From contig DCGS01000006.1 of assembly GCA_002314645.1 (NCBI GenBank), positions 1 to 5,981 of the forward strand: DNA of 5,981 bases, given 5' to 3'. Made by a program: the position numbers and the translations under genes. The first letter of the stretch is position 1. Each line of letters opens with the position of its first letter. The DNA is from Ruminococcaceae bacterium UBA1772. Lineage in GTDB: Bacteria > Bacillota > Clostridia > Oscillospirales > Acutalibacteraceae. Below the pieces are notes generated by a model, which saw nothing but the letters and a program-made list of their open reading frames with translations, was not told the origin of the DNA and did no database searches. This document shows positions 1 to 5,981 of this stretch, piece by piece.

Positions 1-201
1 TTTTCATATGATGGTCTTTGGAAGCTCCTTATTGATAAAAAAGTAAAACAAAAGGATTTGTGTGAGTATGCTCACGTAAATCCGTCTCTCCTTTCGAAGA
101 TGAAAAGGGCTGAGAACATCAACATCTATCCTCTCATTAACATCTGTGTTGCACTAGACTGTCAGCCAGGAGACATAATGGAGGTTGTGCCAAAAGATTA
201 G
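1..201 (+). CDS. Small Cro/CI-type helix-turn-helix regulator, 3' part (start off the left edge)
   Basis: Frame 1 is open from the first base to a TAG at 199-201 and gives 66 residues, beginning FSYDGLWKLLIDKK and ending GDIMEVVPKD. This matches the pattern of the short (about 65-75 aa) single-domain XRE/Cro-CI regulators of the YozG type. It has an N-terminal YxxLWKLLID helix, then the HTH (helix 2 around KQKDLCEYA, recognition helix around NPSLLSKMKRAEN), then a helix ending in ICxALDCQPGDIMEVV, the usual family tail. Because that N-terminal helix is already present at base 1, the start codon is probably only a few codons outside the window. The family binds DNA as a dimer in the cytoplasm; the target is unknown. 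The stop lies 11 bp before the probable ylmH start, and the ylmH ribosome binding site begins at the stop codon, so the two are very likely co-transcribed. The family call is confident; the specific role is not known. Confidence 0.88.
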   Translation, partial: FSYDGLWKLLIDKKVKQKDLCEYAHVNPSLLSKMKRAENINIYPLINICVALDCQPGDIMEVVPKD

Positions 202-207
202 AGGTGA
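201..207 (+). promoter_or_regulatory. Ribosome binding site that sets the ylmH start
   Basis: GAGGTGA begins on the last base of the regulator's stop codon and lies 5 nt before TTG 213. The in-frame GTG at 204 lies inside this motif and has no Shine-Dalgarno sequence of its own at a usable distance. The site therefore favours TTG 213 as the initiator. Confidence 0.7.
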
Positions 208-212
208 ATATC

Positions 213-941
213 TTGGCATCTGAAGTAAAAGACTTAATAAGTAAATATGAAGGGGGCAGGTATGCCTTTTCTGAATTCTTAGGACTTAGTGAAACAGACG
301 AGGTCCTTAAAGACCTAAGAAATGTAATAGTACCTTTCGAACTTTTTGGTGGATATGAAGATGCCGAGAGAACAATCCTTAGAATTGGCAACGAAGAAAC
401 GCTAGGATACGACGCAGAATATCCAATTTCAATTCTCAAAATAACTCCAAAGAACAAAAAGTTCTCAGACGACTTAACCCACAGGGACTTCTTAGGTTCC
501 CTCATGAACCTTGGTATAAACAGGAATGTTCTAGGGGACATAATCCTAAATGAAAATACAGGCTATGTCCTTTGCCTTGATCACATGGCAGACTACATAA
601 AAGAGAACCTAACAAGAATTAAACACACATCTGTAACCGTAGAAATTGTTGAGGAACTTCCCACACTCATTCAAGGTGAACCTAAAGAGGAATTCCTTCT
701 TGTACCTTCTCTTCGTGCTGACGCCATTATTTCAAAGTCATTCAACCTTTCACGTTCCACTACAAGTGAACTTTTTGAACAGAGCAAAGTGTTCCTTAAC
801 GGTAGAATGACACTTGCTCAAGGTCAACAACTCAAAGAAAATGACATTCTTTCCATTAGAGGTCACGGACGCTTGACCGTAGGCAAAGAACAAGGTCTTT
901 CCAAGAAAGGCAAAATAAAGTTAATAGTCTACATAAAATAA
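213..941 (+). CDS. ylmH: YlmH-like S4-domain RNA-binding protein
   Basis: The product is 242 aa from TTG 213; an in-frame GTG at 204 would add three residues but overlaps the ribosome binding site. The N-terminal two thirds carries the YlmH family core, including DLTHRDFLGSLMNLGINRNVLGDI-type sequence at residues about 87-110 and the nearby YVLCLDHMADYI stretch. The C-terminal part (about 165-220) is an S4 RNA-binding domain: LRADAIISKSFNLSRS, then VFLNGR and ENDILSIRGHGR. The length is close to that of Bacillus YlmH (about 257 aa). In Firmicutes, YlmH is a cytoplasmic protein that binds the 50S subunit carrying stalled peptidyl-tRNA and is implicated in ribosome-associated quality control; its gene usually sits in the ylm/divIVA cell-division cluster. 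Here it follows a small HTH regulator and faces sbcC, with no division gene visible. Transcription should end at the shared hairpin about 100 bp downstream. Family assignment is firm; the exact function is taken from homologues. Confidence 0.9.
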   Translation: MASEVKDLISKYEGGRYAFSEFLGLSETDEVLKDLRNVIVPFELFGGYEDAERTILRIGNEETLGYDAEYPISILKITPKNKKFSDDLTHRDFLGSLMNLGINRNVLGDIILNENTGYVLCLDHMADYIKENLTRIKHTSVTVEIVEELPTLIQGEPKEEFLLVPSLRADAIISKSFNLSRSTTSELFEQSKVFLNGRMTLAQGQQLKENDILSIRGHGRLTVGKEQGLSKKGKIKLIVYIK

Positions 942-1043
942 TTTTTTTACTAACAATTAAATACATAGAAAAATGAAAGAAAAGAGAGGACTCATTTAAT
1001 AGGCTCATAAAAAGTGTTCAAGCAAAAGTAGCTCTATAAAGAA
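942..1043. other. AT-rich 3' untranslated stretch of ylmH
   Basis: About 100 bp lie between the ylmH stop and the terminator hairpin. There is a T7 run immediately after the stop, but no hairpin precedes it, so it is not a convincing terminator. I see no open frame longer than about 8 codons, no tRNA-like fold and no clear promoter. Confidence 0.5.
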
Positions 1044-1084
1044 AAACCATTAGAAGACATAATCTTCTAATGGTTTCTTTTTTT
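1044..1084. terminator. Bidirectional rho-independent terminator between ylmH and sbcC
   Basis: AAACCATTAGAAGA (1044-1057) and TCTTCTAATGGTTT (1063-1076) form a perfect 14-bp stem with a 5-nt loop (CATAA). On the + strand the stem is followed by C and then T7 (1078-1084), ending ylmH transcripts. On the - strand the stem is followed by TTCTTTATA, which with the stem's own TTT gives a U-rich tail for sbcC transcripts. The + strand T tract runs into the sbcC stop codon (1083-1085), so the two genes share one compact terminator. Confidence 0.88.
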
Positions 1085-3698
1085 ATTGAATACTAATTTC
1101 AGATCCAGTAATTTTCTTTTTAATTATTATTTGCTTTTCAATACGCTCTTTAAGCTCTGGGCGGTGTGAAATGACGCCAATGAGGCGCTTGCCGTCAGCA
1201 AGGTCTACAAGCAGTGAAACTGCTTTTTGGAGGGTGTCCTCGTCAAGGGTGCCAAAGCCTTCATCAATGAACATTGAGTCAAGGCGTATGCCACCACTGC
1301 CAGATTGTACAACGTCTGAAAGACCGAGCGCTAAGGCAAGAGAGGCTAGGAATGATTCACCGCCTGAGAGGGTTGAGACGTCACGCCAGTGGCCTGTACT
1401 TTTGTCGTATACGTCAAGGTCAAGGCCCGCTTGTGTGCGCATGTTCTTTGCAGTCTGCTTGCAGCGGAGTGTGAACATTCCGCCAGTAAGGGTCAAAAGA
1501 CGCTTGTTTGCAGCGGAAATGACTTGACGGAAGTAGTACTGCTGAACGTAGGTTTCAAAAGAGAGCTTAACGGCTCCAGACTTTTGGCCAGAAACTAAAT
1601 CAGACAATTCTTTAATAATTGCCCAGTTTTTGGACATGGAGCCTTTCTCTTTTTTGTATTTCTCAAGTTCTTCAAGAATGCCAGTGTTTGTGTTAAGTCT
1701 ATTGTTCATATCAGACTTGTCTTTTTCCATGGCTTTTTTAGCATCTTTTGCTTCTGTGAGTTTTTCCTTAAGGTCTTCAAGGTCAATGACCTTAAGTCCC
1801 TTTGTTTTATCCTCAAGACTCTTTACCTGATCCTTTGTAGATTTTAAGTCCTCGTTAAACTTGTTGATTTCCCTTTCAAGAGCATTCCTTTCAGCTTCTA
1901 AAAGATTTGCCTTATTTAAATCGTCGAGGGACTTAAATCCATGTTCTTTAAGGGAACTTGAAAGTTCGGTTTCAGCGGCTTTTAACTCTTCTTTTTGTTC
2001 TTTAAGAGAATCCTTGTTGCTCTTAAGTTGTGCAGATATTCCAGAAAGAAGCTCAGATGCTTTCTTTTCGTTGTTTTGAGCCTTTTCATATGCATCTTTA
2101 AGAGAAAGTGCTTGAGCGTTTAATTCGTCTATTTCAGCCTTTACAGAGGCTGCAGAAGCATCCTTTTTAAGCTTTAAACTGGAAATTTGTTTTTCAATAG
2201 ATTCAAGGGAAGCTTTAAGCTTTGTATTCTTTTCAGTTTCAGCTTGGAGAATTCCCTCAAACTCTTTTCTCTTTTCATCTGCTGCATCTAGTTCCTCTTG
2301 TGTAGCAGACGCTTCTGGAAGAACAGCAGGAGATGGGTGAGTGGTAGAACCACAAACAGGACAAGGCTTCTTGTCTTCAAGTTCCTTTGCAATGAGACCG
2401 TACTGGCTCATGTAGAAAGCATCTTTAATTCTGCCGTATTCTTCGTCTGCTTCTTTGCTGTTCATGAGCGCCTTTTCAAGAGCCTTTTTCTCTGAAGCTA
2501 TATCTTTTTCAATCTTTTCTTTTGACTTTAAAGGCTCTAGTACATTTTCAAGAGAAGAAACTCTTGCCTTTAATTCGTCATATGCTTCATATTCTTTCTT
2601 GGCTTTTTTTAGAGCATCCTTTAAGGATGAAAGGCTTGTCTTTGCTTTGGCCTCGTCTTCTGTTTCATCAGTAATTGCTTTTTCAAGTTTTGTAACTAAA
2701 GATGAAATGTTTTCAACTGATTTTACAAATGGAAGAATAGGGAGAACCTTCTTGGATTCATCAAGTTTTTTCTTCTTTTCGTCCATTTCTTTTTTCTGTG
2801 AAGAGAGGTCAGAAAGTGTCTTTTTAAGAGTCTCAAGAGACTTGAGCTCTTTGTTGGTTTCTTCACCCTTTGCAATGGCTGTATTCAACGTATCTACGTT
2901 CTTTTCAATGCCTTCAAGGGTCTTTGTAAAGGCGCCATACTTTACAGACTCGGTTTTTGTCATTTCAGAAAGTTCTTCCATAACCTTATCAAGGAACTTT
3001 GCTTCACCAAAAAACTCCATAGTTATAGGAAATTCTGGCTCTACAATGATTCTTGAGAAAGCGTTTAAAATGTTGCCATTTATGCGGTCATCCTTCTCTT
3101 CGCACTCTTTTTTCATTGCATAGAGACGAGACTGTAAATTTGCGTAAATTTGGGTCTTGAAAATCTTCTGGAAAAGCTGTTTTCTTTCCTCACTTTTTTC
3201 AGTGAGGATTTTTCTAAAGTCACCCTGAGCAATCATTACTGTCTGAGAGAACTGCTCACGAGTAAGGCCAAGGAGTTCATAGCATTTTTCTGTAACTTCC
3301 TTTGGTCCGTCAATTATTTCTCCAGTTTCAAGGCATTTAATTTCAGCACTTGCTTTTTCTGTTGTTACGCCACTACCTGATTTTTTTTCACGTGGGTATT
3401 CAGGGTTTCTTTTTACAACATAGGTTGAACCTTTGTGAGAAAAGGTGAATTCTACGAATGTTGCAGTTGCTGCTGCAGCATAGTCTGAACGGAAAGACTT
3501 TGAGTCGCGTCTTTCCTTTCCACCTGAAGGGTCTCCGTAGAGAGCAAAGGAAATGGCATCAAAGATTGTTGTTTTGCCTGCACCAGTGTCACCTGTTACA
3601 AGAAAAACGCCATCTGAACCAATGTCCTTTTCAAAGTCTACGGTGGCAACGGTTGAGTAAGGACCGAAGGCAGACATTGTAATTTTAAGTGGTTTCAT
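1083..3698 (-). CDS. sbcC: SbcC, Rad50-like ATPase subunit of the SbcCD nuclease
   Basis: This is the 871-aa SMC-like ATPase that pairs with SbcD (Mre11-like) to bind DNA ends and drive ATP-dependent cleavage of hairpins and protein-blocked ends in the cytoplasm. Motifs appear in family order: Walker A GDTGAGKT (36-43), Q-loop MIAQGDF (Q158), a long Lys/Glu-rich coiled coil (about 190-440), the zinc hook CPVC (C446, C449), the returning coil (about 465-720), signature LSGGE (777-781), Walker B with FIDEG (D812, E813), D-loop GTLD (816-819) and H-loop ISHR (H845). All catalytic elements are intact. It is shorter than E. coli SbcC (1048 aa), so the coiled-coil arms are probably shorter. The start at ATG 3698 (MKPLKI) is chosen because GGAGG lies 9 nt upstream. 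ATG 3707 adds three residues but directly abuts that site. The 5' end overlaps sbcD by 14 bp, indicating translational coupling in an sbcDC operon that ends at the shared hairpin. Confidence 0.96.
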   Translation of the reverse strand: MKPLKITMSAFGPYSTVATVDFEKDIGSDGVFLVTGDTGAGKTTIFDAISFALYGDPSGGKERRDSKSFRSDYAAAATATFVEFTFSHKGSTYVVKRNPEYPREKKSGSGVTTEKASAEIKCLETGEIIDGPKEVTEKCYELLGLTREQFSQTVMIAQGDFRKILTEKSEERKQLFQKIFKTQIYANLQSRLYAMKKECEEKDDRINGNILNAFSRIIVEPEFPITMEFFGEAKFLDKVMEELSEMTKTESVKYGAFTKTLEGIEKNVDTLNTAIAKGEETNKELKSLETLKKTLSDLSSQKKEMDEKKKKLDESKKVLPILPFVKSVENISSLVTKLEKAITDETEDEAKAKTSLSSLKDALKKAKKEYEAYDELKARVSSLENVLEPLKSKEKIEKDIASEKKALEKALMNSKEADEEYGRIKDAFYMSQYGLIAKELEDKKPCPVCGSTTHPSPAVLPEASATQEELDAADEKRKEFEGILQAETEKNTKLKASLESIEKQISSLKLKKDASAASVKAEIDELNAQALSLKDAYEKAQNNEKKASELLSGISAQLKSNKDSLKEQKEELKAAETELSSSLKEHGFKSLDDLNKANLLEAERNALEREINKFNEDLKSTKDQVKSLEDKTKGLKVIDLEDLKEKLTEAKDAKKAMEKDKSDMNNRLNTNTGILEELEKYKKEKGSMSKNWAIIKELSDLVSGQKSGAVKLSFETYVQQYYFRQVISAANKRLLTLTGGMFTLRCKQTAKNMRTQAGLDLDVYDKSTGHWRDVSTLSGGESFLASLALALGLSDVVQSGSGGIRLDSMFIDEGFGTLDEDTLQKAVSLLVDLADGKRLIGVISHRPELKERIEKQIIIKKKITGSEISIQ

Positions 3699-4815
3699 TA
3701 TTGTCATCCTCCAATTCCTTGCTTATTTTTTCAATTATTTCAATATGAGCCATAGTTGGCTCAACACCACCATTTTGCTGGGTGTAGAAGTCTTTAAAGA
3801 GCTCTGTAAGACTCTTGTTTACGTCCTCACTTAGTTTAAATTCAATGTCCTCGGTTGTCTTTGAGTTTTCAACAAGGAACTGCATAAGGTTTGGAAATAC
3901 ATTTGAAATTCTAAGTGGAGCGTCAACTGGAACAACTTCGTCTGTAATGGTCACACGAACGTAGTCCTCTGAAAAAGGCATCATCATAACTTCATCAAAT
4001 GTGCCTTTAACTTCTCTCATGTCACGAAGTGGAACAAGATCAACCAATTTATATTCGACGGAACCTTTTTCCTTCATGTCAATAATAGTCACGCTCTTTT
4101 TGTGGTTTACCTCAGAGAATGAGTATTTAAGAGGTGAACCAGAGTATCTAATAACATCTCTACCTATTTTCTGTGGTCCATGAATATGACCAAGAGCAAC
4201 GTAGTCAAATGAAGAAAACAGGGAGGCATCTACGTTGTCAAGACCACCAACTGAGCATTCTTCATCTCCAGTTGCAGAAGCACCTGTAATGAACTGGTGT
4301 GCAACTAGAACATTACGAACAGAAGAATTAATTTCAGAGTGATCCATTACGAATTTAACTGCATCGTTATGGCTTTCTATTTCAATATCAGGGAAACATT
4401 TTCTTACACTTAAGGGCTTAATGAAAGGGAGAAGGCTAATTACTATGTCTCCATATTCGTCTGAAAGGGTTATCTGCTGCAAGGAACCGTCAAACTCTTC
4501 AGTGGCATATACTCCAGCTTTTCTAATTAAAGAAGAGAAGTAAGATATGCGTGTGTCGGAGTCATGGTTTCCGCTAATGATAAACACCTTAATGTCCTTT
4601 TCCACTAAAGATGAAATAAAGGTATTGAAAAGGGCCATAGCTTCTGCTGAAGGCGCAGATGTCTGGTAGACGTCGCCTGAAATAAGGACGGCATCAACCT
4701 TTTCTTCGACTGCAATATTTGCAATATTTTCAAGGATTACAATTTGGTCTTCAAGGAAAGATACATCTCGTAGGCGCTTACCTATGTGAAGATCTGCTGT
4801 GTGTAAGAATTTCAT
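3685..4815 (-). CDS. sbcD: SbcD, Mre11-like nuclease subunit of SbcCD
   Basis: The product is a 376-aa metallophosphoesterase-type nuclease, the catalytic partner of SbcC in processing DNA hairpins and blocked double-strand ends. Family metal-binding motifs are complete and in order: HTADLHIGK (D8, H10), LISGDVY (D48), SGNHD (N83, H84), VAHQF (H173) and ALGHIHG (H210, H212). The capping and SbcC-binding region follows to the C-terminus. The length is close to B. subtilis and E. coli SbcD (about 390-400 aa). The frame stays open upstream to an ATG at 4887, but ATG 4815 is the real start: the family begins MKFLHTADLHIGK, GGAGGG lies 5 nt upstream (4821-4826), and the extra 24 codons would run through the promoter and the neighbouring terminator. 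It is the first gene of an operon with sbcC, whose start overlaps the sbcD stop. Confidence 0.96.
   Translation of the reverse strand: MKFLHTADLHIGKRLRDVSFLEDQIVILENIANIAVEEKVDAVLISGDVYQTSAPSAEAMALFNTFISSLVEKDIKVFIISGNHDSDTRISYFSSLIRKAGVYATEEFDGSLQQITLSDEYGDIVISLLPFIKPLSVRKCFPDIEIESHNDAVKFVMDHSEINSSVRNVLVAHQFITGASATGDEECSVGGLDNVDASLFSSFDYVALGHIHGPQKIGRDVIRYSGSPLKYSFSEVNHKKSVTIIDMKEKGSVEYKLVDLVPLRDMREVKGTFDEVMMMPFSEDYVRVTITDEVVPVDAPLRISNVFPNLMQFLVENSKTTEDIEFKLSEDVNKSLTELFKDFYTQQNGGVEPTMAHIEIIEKISKELEDDNNETT
3708..3712 (-). promoter_or_regulatory. Ribosome binding site for sbcC, inside the sbcD coding end
   Basis: GGAGG on the minus strand lies within the last codons of sbcD. It is 9 nt from ATG 3698 and 0 nt from ATG 3707, so it supports the shorter SbcC form beginning MKPLKI. 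Confidence 0.75.
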
Positions 4816-4820
4816 GTGTT

Positions 4821-4826
4821 CCCTCC
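4821..4826 (-). promoter_or_regulatory. Ribosome binding site for sbcD
   Basis: GGAGGG on the minus strand stands 5 nt before ATG 4815. It decides against the upstream in-frame ATG at 4887, which would lie before the promoter -10 element. Confidence 0.8.
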
Positions 4827-4842
4827 AAAATTTTATGTCCCT

Positions 4843-4871
4843 ATTATACCATACTGCGGGTCCTATAAAAA
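4843..4871 (-). promoter_or_regulatory. Promoter of the sbcDC operon (extended -10)
   Basis: On the minus strand TGGTATAAT (4851-4843) is a consensus TATAAT with a TGn extension. The hexamer 17 bp upstream is TTTTTA (4871-4866), a poor match to TTGACA, as is usual for extended -10 promoters. Transcription should begin near 4836, giving a leader of about 20 nt that contains the sbcD ribosome binding site. No strong operator is evident; only a short 4-bp inverted repeat (GTCC...GGAC, 4860-4875) surrounds the -35 position. Confidence 0.7.
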
Positions 4872-4898
4872 GGACAATGCCCGACAAAAGTCGGGCAT
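4867..4898 (-). terminator. Rho-independent terminator after the lipoprotein nuclease gene
   Basis: ATGCCCGAC (4877-4885) and GTCGGGCAT (4890-4898) form a 9-bp GC-rich stem with an AAAA/TTTT loop, starting 4 bp past the nuclease stop codon. On the minus strand the stem is followed by TTGTCC and then T5 (4871-4867), so the U tract is set back by several bases. A weaker CTTTT follows on the + strand. The hairpin separates the nuclease transcript from sbcDC. Confidence 0.75.
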
Positions 4899-4901
4899 CT
4901 T

Positions 4902-5981
4902 TTAACTAAAACAATTATGACACTTTGAATAACCGCTGTTTAAAAGGTCTTCAATATTTCCAGTATAATTCTGTCTATTCTTTGGATTCATTTCATTTAC
5001 TGAGTCGCAATAAGGCTTGTGTATTTTCATTCTGTATGTATTTAAAACATACTGTTCACCTTTAGGCTCAGCCTTCTTTGTTGTTGAAACCGCCTTAGTA
5101 GTTGAAACTGCCTTCGTTGTAACCACCTTAGTTGTTGAAACAACTTTAGTAGTTGTTTTTCTAGTTGTAGTCGTTGTCTTTCCACTTGTAAGCCAATTGT
5201 TACCTGTCTTGTAGTCTATGGTAACGTTTGGCTGCACGTTGTAGACGTAAACGTTGAAACAAACGCCAGCGCCGTTATCTTCAACTGACTTTGCTTCCAT
5301 TTGAACACCGTTACAAACTAAGTTGCTTCCTCTAAAGTCTGGCGTTACACGGTATAGAACGTGGTTTCCAGTTTCTTTTATGTAGTCTCCAACTAGGTTC
5401 TCAAATGGGAGCATTCCCTCAGAGTCAAAGTAGCGGGTTCCTGTAATAAGATTTTTTTCGTTATCATCCTCGTCAGACAGCATCCATGCAATCATATGGC
5501 ATCTGTCATAAAGGTGACCGTTGTCTATGAAATCATATGGTCGTTGAACCCAGCCAGAAGGATGAACCGCTGAAATGTCACCACGCTTGTCACCCCTTGG
5601 TGGCATAGTTTCTTTACCAAGGCAAGCATATGCAACACCGCATCTTCCAAGTGAGTCAAGACTACTGTATCTTTCAAAAGTCTTAGTAGTCATTTCAGAA
5701 TCCTTAAAAGAAGGATTTGCACTTATCTTGTAATATATTTTTCCACTGTAAGCTGGAATAGTAATTTTAGTAGAAACTGAATTGGAAGAAACAGTAGTGC
5801 CTGTCCCATCAACAAATTCAACCGAGGTTTCAATATCAGCAACAGTAGATGAAACAGTAGAAGAAGCAGTAGACGAAACAGTATCCTCATTGTCATCTAC
5901 TATGTCATATGCAATGTCTTCTAGGGATTTACATCCAGAAAGAAGAAAAGATAAAATGACAAGGAGTGAAATAATTAAATT
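4902..5981 (-). CDS. Lipoprotein DNA/RNA non-specific endonuclease (5' end off the right edge)
   Basis: The frame is open from the window edge to TAA at 4902-4904, giving 359 visible residues; numbering here counts from the edge. Residues 1-17 (NLIISLLVILSFLLSGC) are a lipoprotein signal with lipobox LSGC and C17, so only the start and a few residues are missing. A Ser/Thr-rich spacer follows. Then comes a His-Me-finger nuclease domain (about 75-260) with LGRCGVAYACLG, DRCHMIAWML (likely catalytic H162), NEKNLITGTRY (candidate metal-binding N177), GMLPFEN and CFNVYVYNVQP, as in EndA/Spd-type DNA-entry nucleases. A Thr/Lys/Val linker (about 265-307) leads to a C-terminal module with H321-x3-C325 and C354-x2-C357, probably zinc-binding and Ada-like. 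The protein should be anchored on the outer face of the membrane and cleave extracellular DNA or RNA, for nutrient use or uptake (inferred). The first internal Met (5693) is not the start: it lies at the edge of the nuclease domain, where relatives read LTTESF. A terminator follows the gene. Confidence 0.9.
   Translation of the reverse strand, partial: NLIISLLVILSFLLSGCKSLEDIAYDIVDDNEDTVSSTASSTVSSTVADIETSVEFVDGTGTTVSSNSVSTKITIPAYSGKIYYKISANPSFKDSEMTTKTFERYSSLDSLGRCGVAYACLGKETMPPRGDKRGDISAVHPSGWVQRPYDFIDNGHLYDRCHMIAWMLSDEDDNEKNLITGTRYFDSEGMLPFENLVGDYIKETGNHVLYRVTPDFRGSNLVCNGVQMEAKSVEDNGAGVCFNVYVYNVQPNVTIDYKTGNNWLTSGKTTTTTRKTTTKVVSTTKVVTTKAVSTTKAVSTTKKAEPKGEQYVLNTYRMKIHKPYCDSVNEMNPKNRQNYTGNIEDLLNSGYSKCHNCFS
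5080..5178 (-). repeat. 18-bp in-frame repeats encoding the Thr/Lys/Val linker of the nuclease
   Basis: Tandem degenerate units on the minus strand encode KVVSTT, KVVTT, KAVSTT, KAVSTT (units at 5131-5148, 5116-5130, 5098-5115 and 5080-5097), preceded by a Thr/Lys-rich stretch. One unit is 15 bp, a clean in-frame codon loss. The repeat joins the nuclease domain to the C-terminal Cys/His module and is a likely flexible spacer. Confidence 0.8.
5841..5882 (-). repeat. 12-bp repeats encoding a Ser/Thr spacer after the lipobox
   Basis: Three and a half 12-bp units on the minus strand encode TVSS-TASS-TVSS-TV, about 25 residues after the predicted lipidated cysteine. Such spacers commonly hold a lipoprotein domain away from the membrane. 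Confidence 0.7.

Noticed and set aside
137..541. 134-codon open frame on the - strand across the regulator and ylmH
   Set aside because: It lies antisense to two well-supported genes, and its translation is low-complexity with no family resemblance.
2455..3123. 222-codon open frame on the + strand inside sbcC
   Set aside because: It is antisense to the SbcC coiled coil; its Phe/Ser-rich translation is what Lys/Glu-rich codons give in reverse. No ribosome binding site or recognisable domain is seen.
4810..4821. Possible SOS (LexA) box near the sbcD start, GAACACATGAAA
   Set aside because: Only the GAAC half fits the Gram-positive GAAC-N4-GTTC pattern; the other half does not, and it overlaps the start codon.
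4816..4887. 24-codon N-terminal extension of SbcD from ATG 4887
   Set aside because: It runs through the promoter -10 and the neighbouring hairpin. The family starts at MKFLHTADLH, and GGAGGG precedes ATG 4815.
5080..5178. Short repeats considered as a CRISPR-like array
   Set aside because: Units are contiguous, degenerate and in frame within a gene, with no spacers.
5017..5214. Small hydrophobic Val-rich + strand open frame that looks like a membrane peptide
   Set aside because: It is the reverse reading of the Thr/Lys linker repeats (ACT/AAG codons give Val and Leu); it has no convincing start signal.
3685..5981. Idea that the nuclease and SbcCD form a defence island
   Set aside because: The nuclease is predicted to be extracellular and is separated from sbcDC by a terminator and a new promoter. 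SbcCD is a housekeeping repair complex, and no mobile element or defence gene is visible.

Overview
The window looks like ordinary chromosomal DNA from a low-GC Gram-positive anaerobe, most likely a gut-type Clostridia (Lachnospiraceae/Oscillospiraceae-like). This assignment is inferred from the protein families: a YlmH-type S4 protein, a small YozG-like Cro/CI regulator, and a lipoprotein DNA/RNA non-specific endonuclease of the type common in Firmicutes. AT-rich intergenic regions, GGAGG-type ribosome binding sites and one TTG start also fit. No species can be named from the sequence alone.

Layout: positions 1-201 (+) hold the C-terminal 66 codons of a small helix-turn-helix regulator whose start lies just off the left edge. 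Almost directly behind it is a YlmH-like RNA-binding protein (213-941, +). About 100 bp of AT-rich 3' untranslated DNA follows, ending in a perfect 14-bp inverted repeat (1044-1076) with T tracts on both sides. This acts as a shared bidirectional terminator between ylmH (+) and the convergent sbcC (-). On the minus strand, read right to left, there is a lipoprotein nuclease (4902 to beyond 5981, start off the right edge), a terminator hairpin (4877-4898), an extended -10 promoter (4843-4851), sbcD (3685-4815) and sbcC (1083-3698). sbcD and sbcC overlap by 14 bp.

How the genes work together: sbcD and sbcC encode the two subunits of the SbcCD (Mre11-Rad50-like) complex, which trims hairpins and blocked double-strand ends. 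They form a translationally overlapping operon with its own promoter. The upstream nuclease is predicted to act outside the membrane on extracellular nucleic acid, and a terminator separates it from sbcDC, so shared regulation is not implied. The regulator and ylmH appear to be co-transcribed; YlmH belongs to a family linked to ribosome-associated quality control.

I did not find an undescribed system. The points most worth checking are the true extent and architecture of the nuclease (lipobox, Ser/Thr spacer, nuclease, Thr/Lys repeat linker, Cys/His C-terminal domain), a terminator T tract that occupies the -35 position of the next promoter, the regulator-ylmH pairing away from the cell-division cluster, and three gene starts that differ from the longest open frames.
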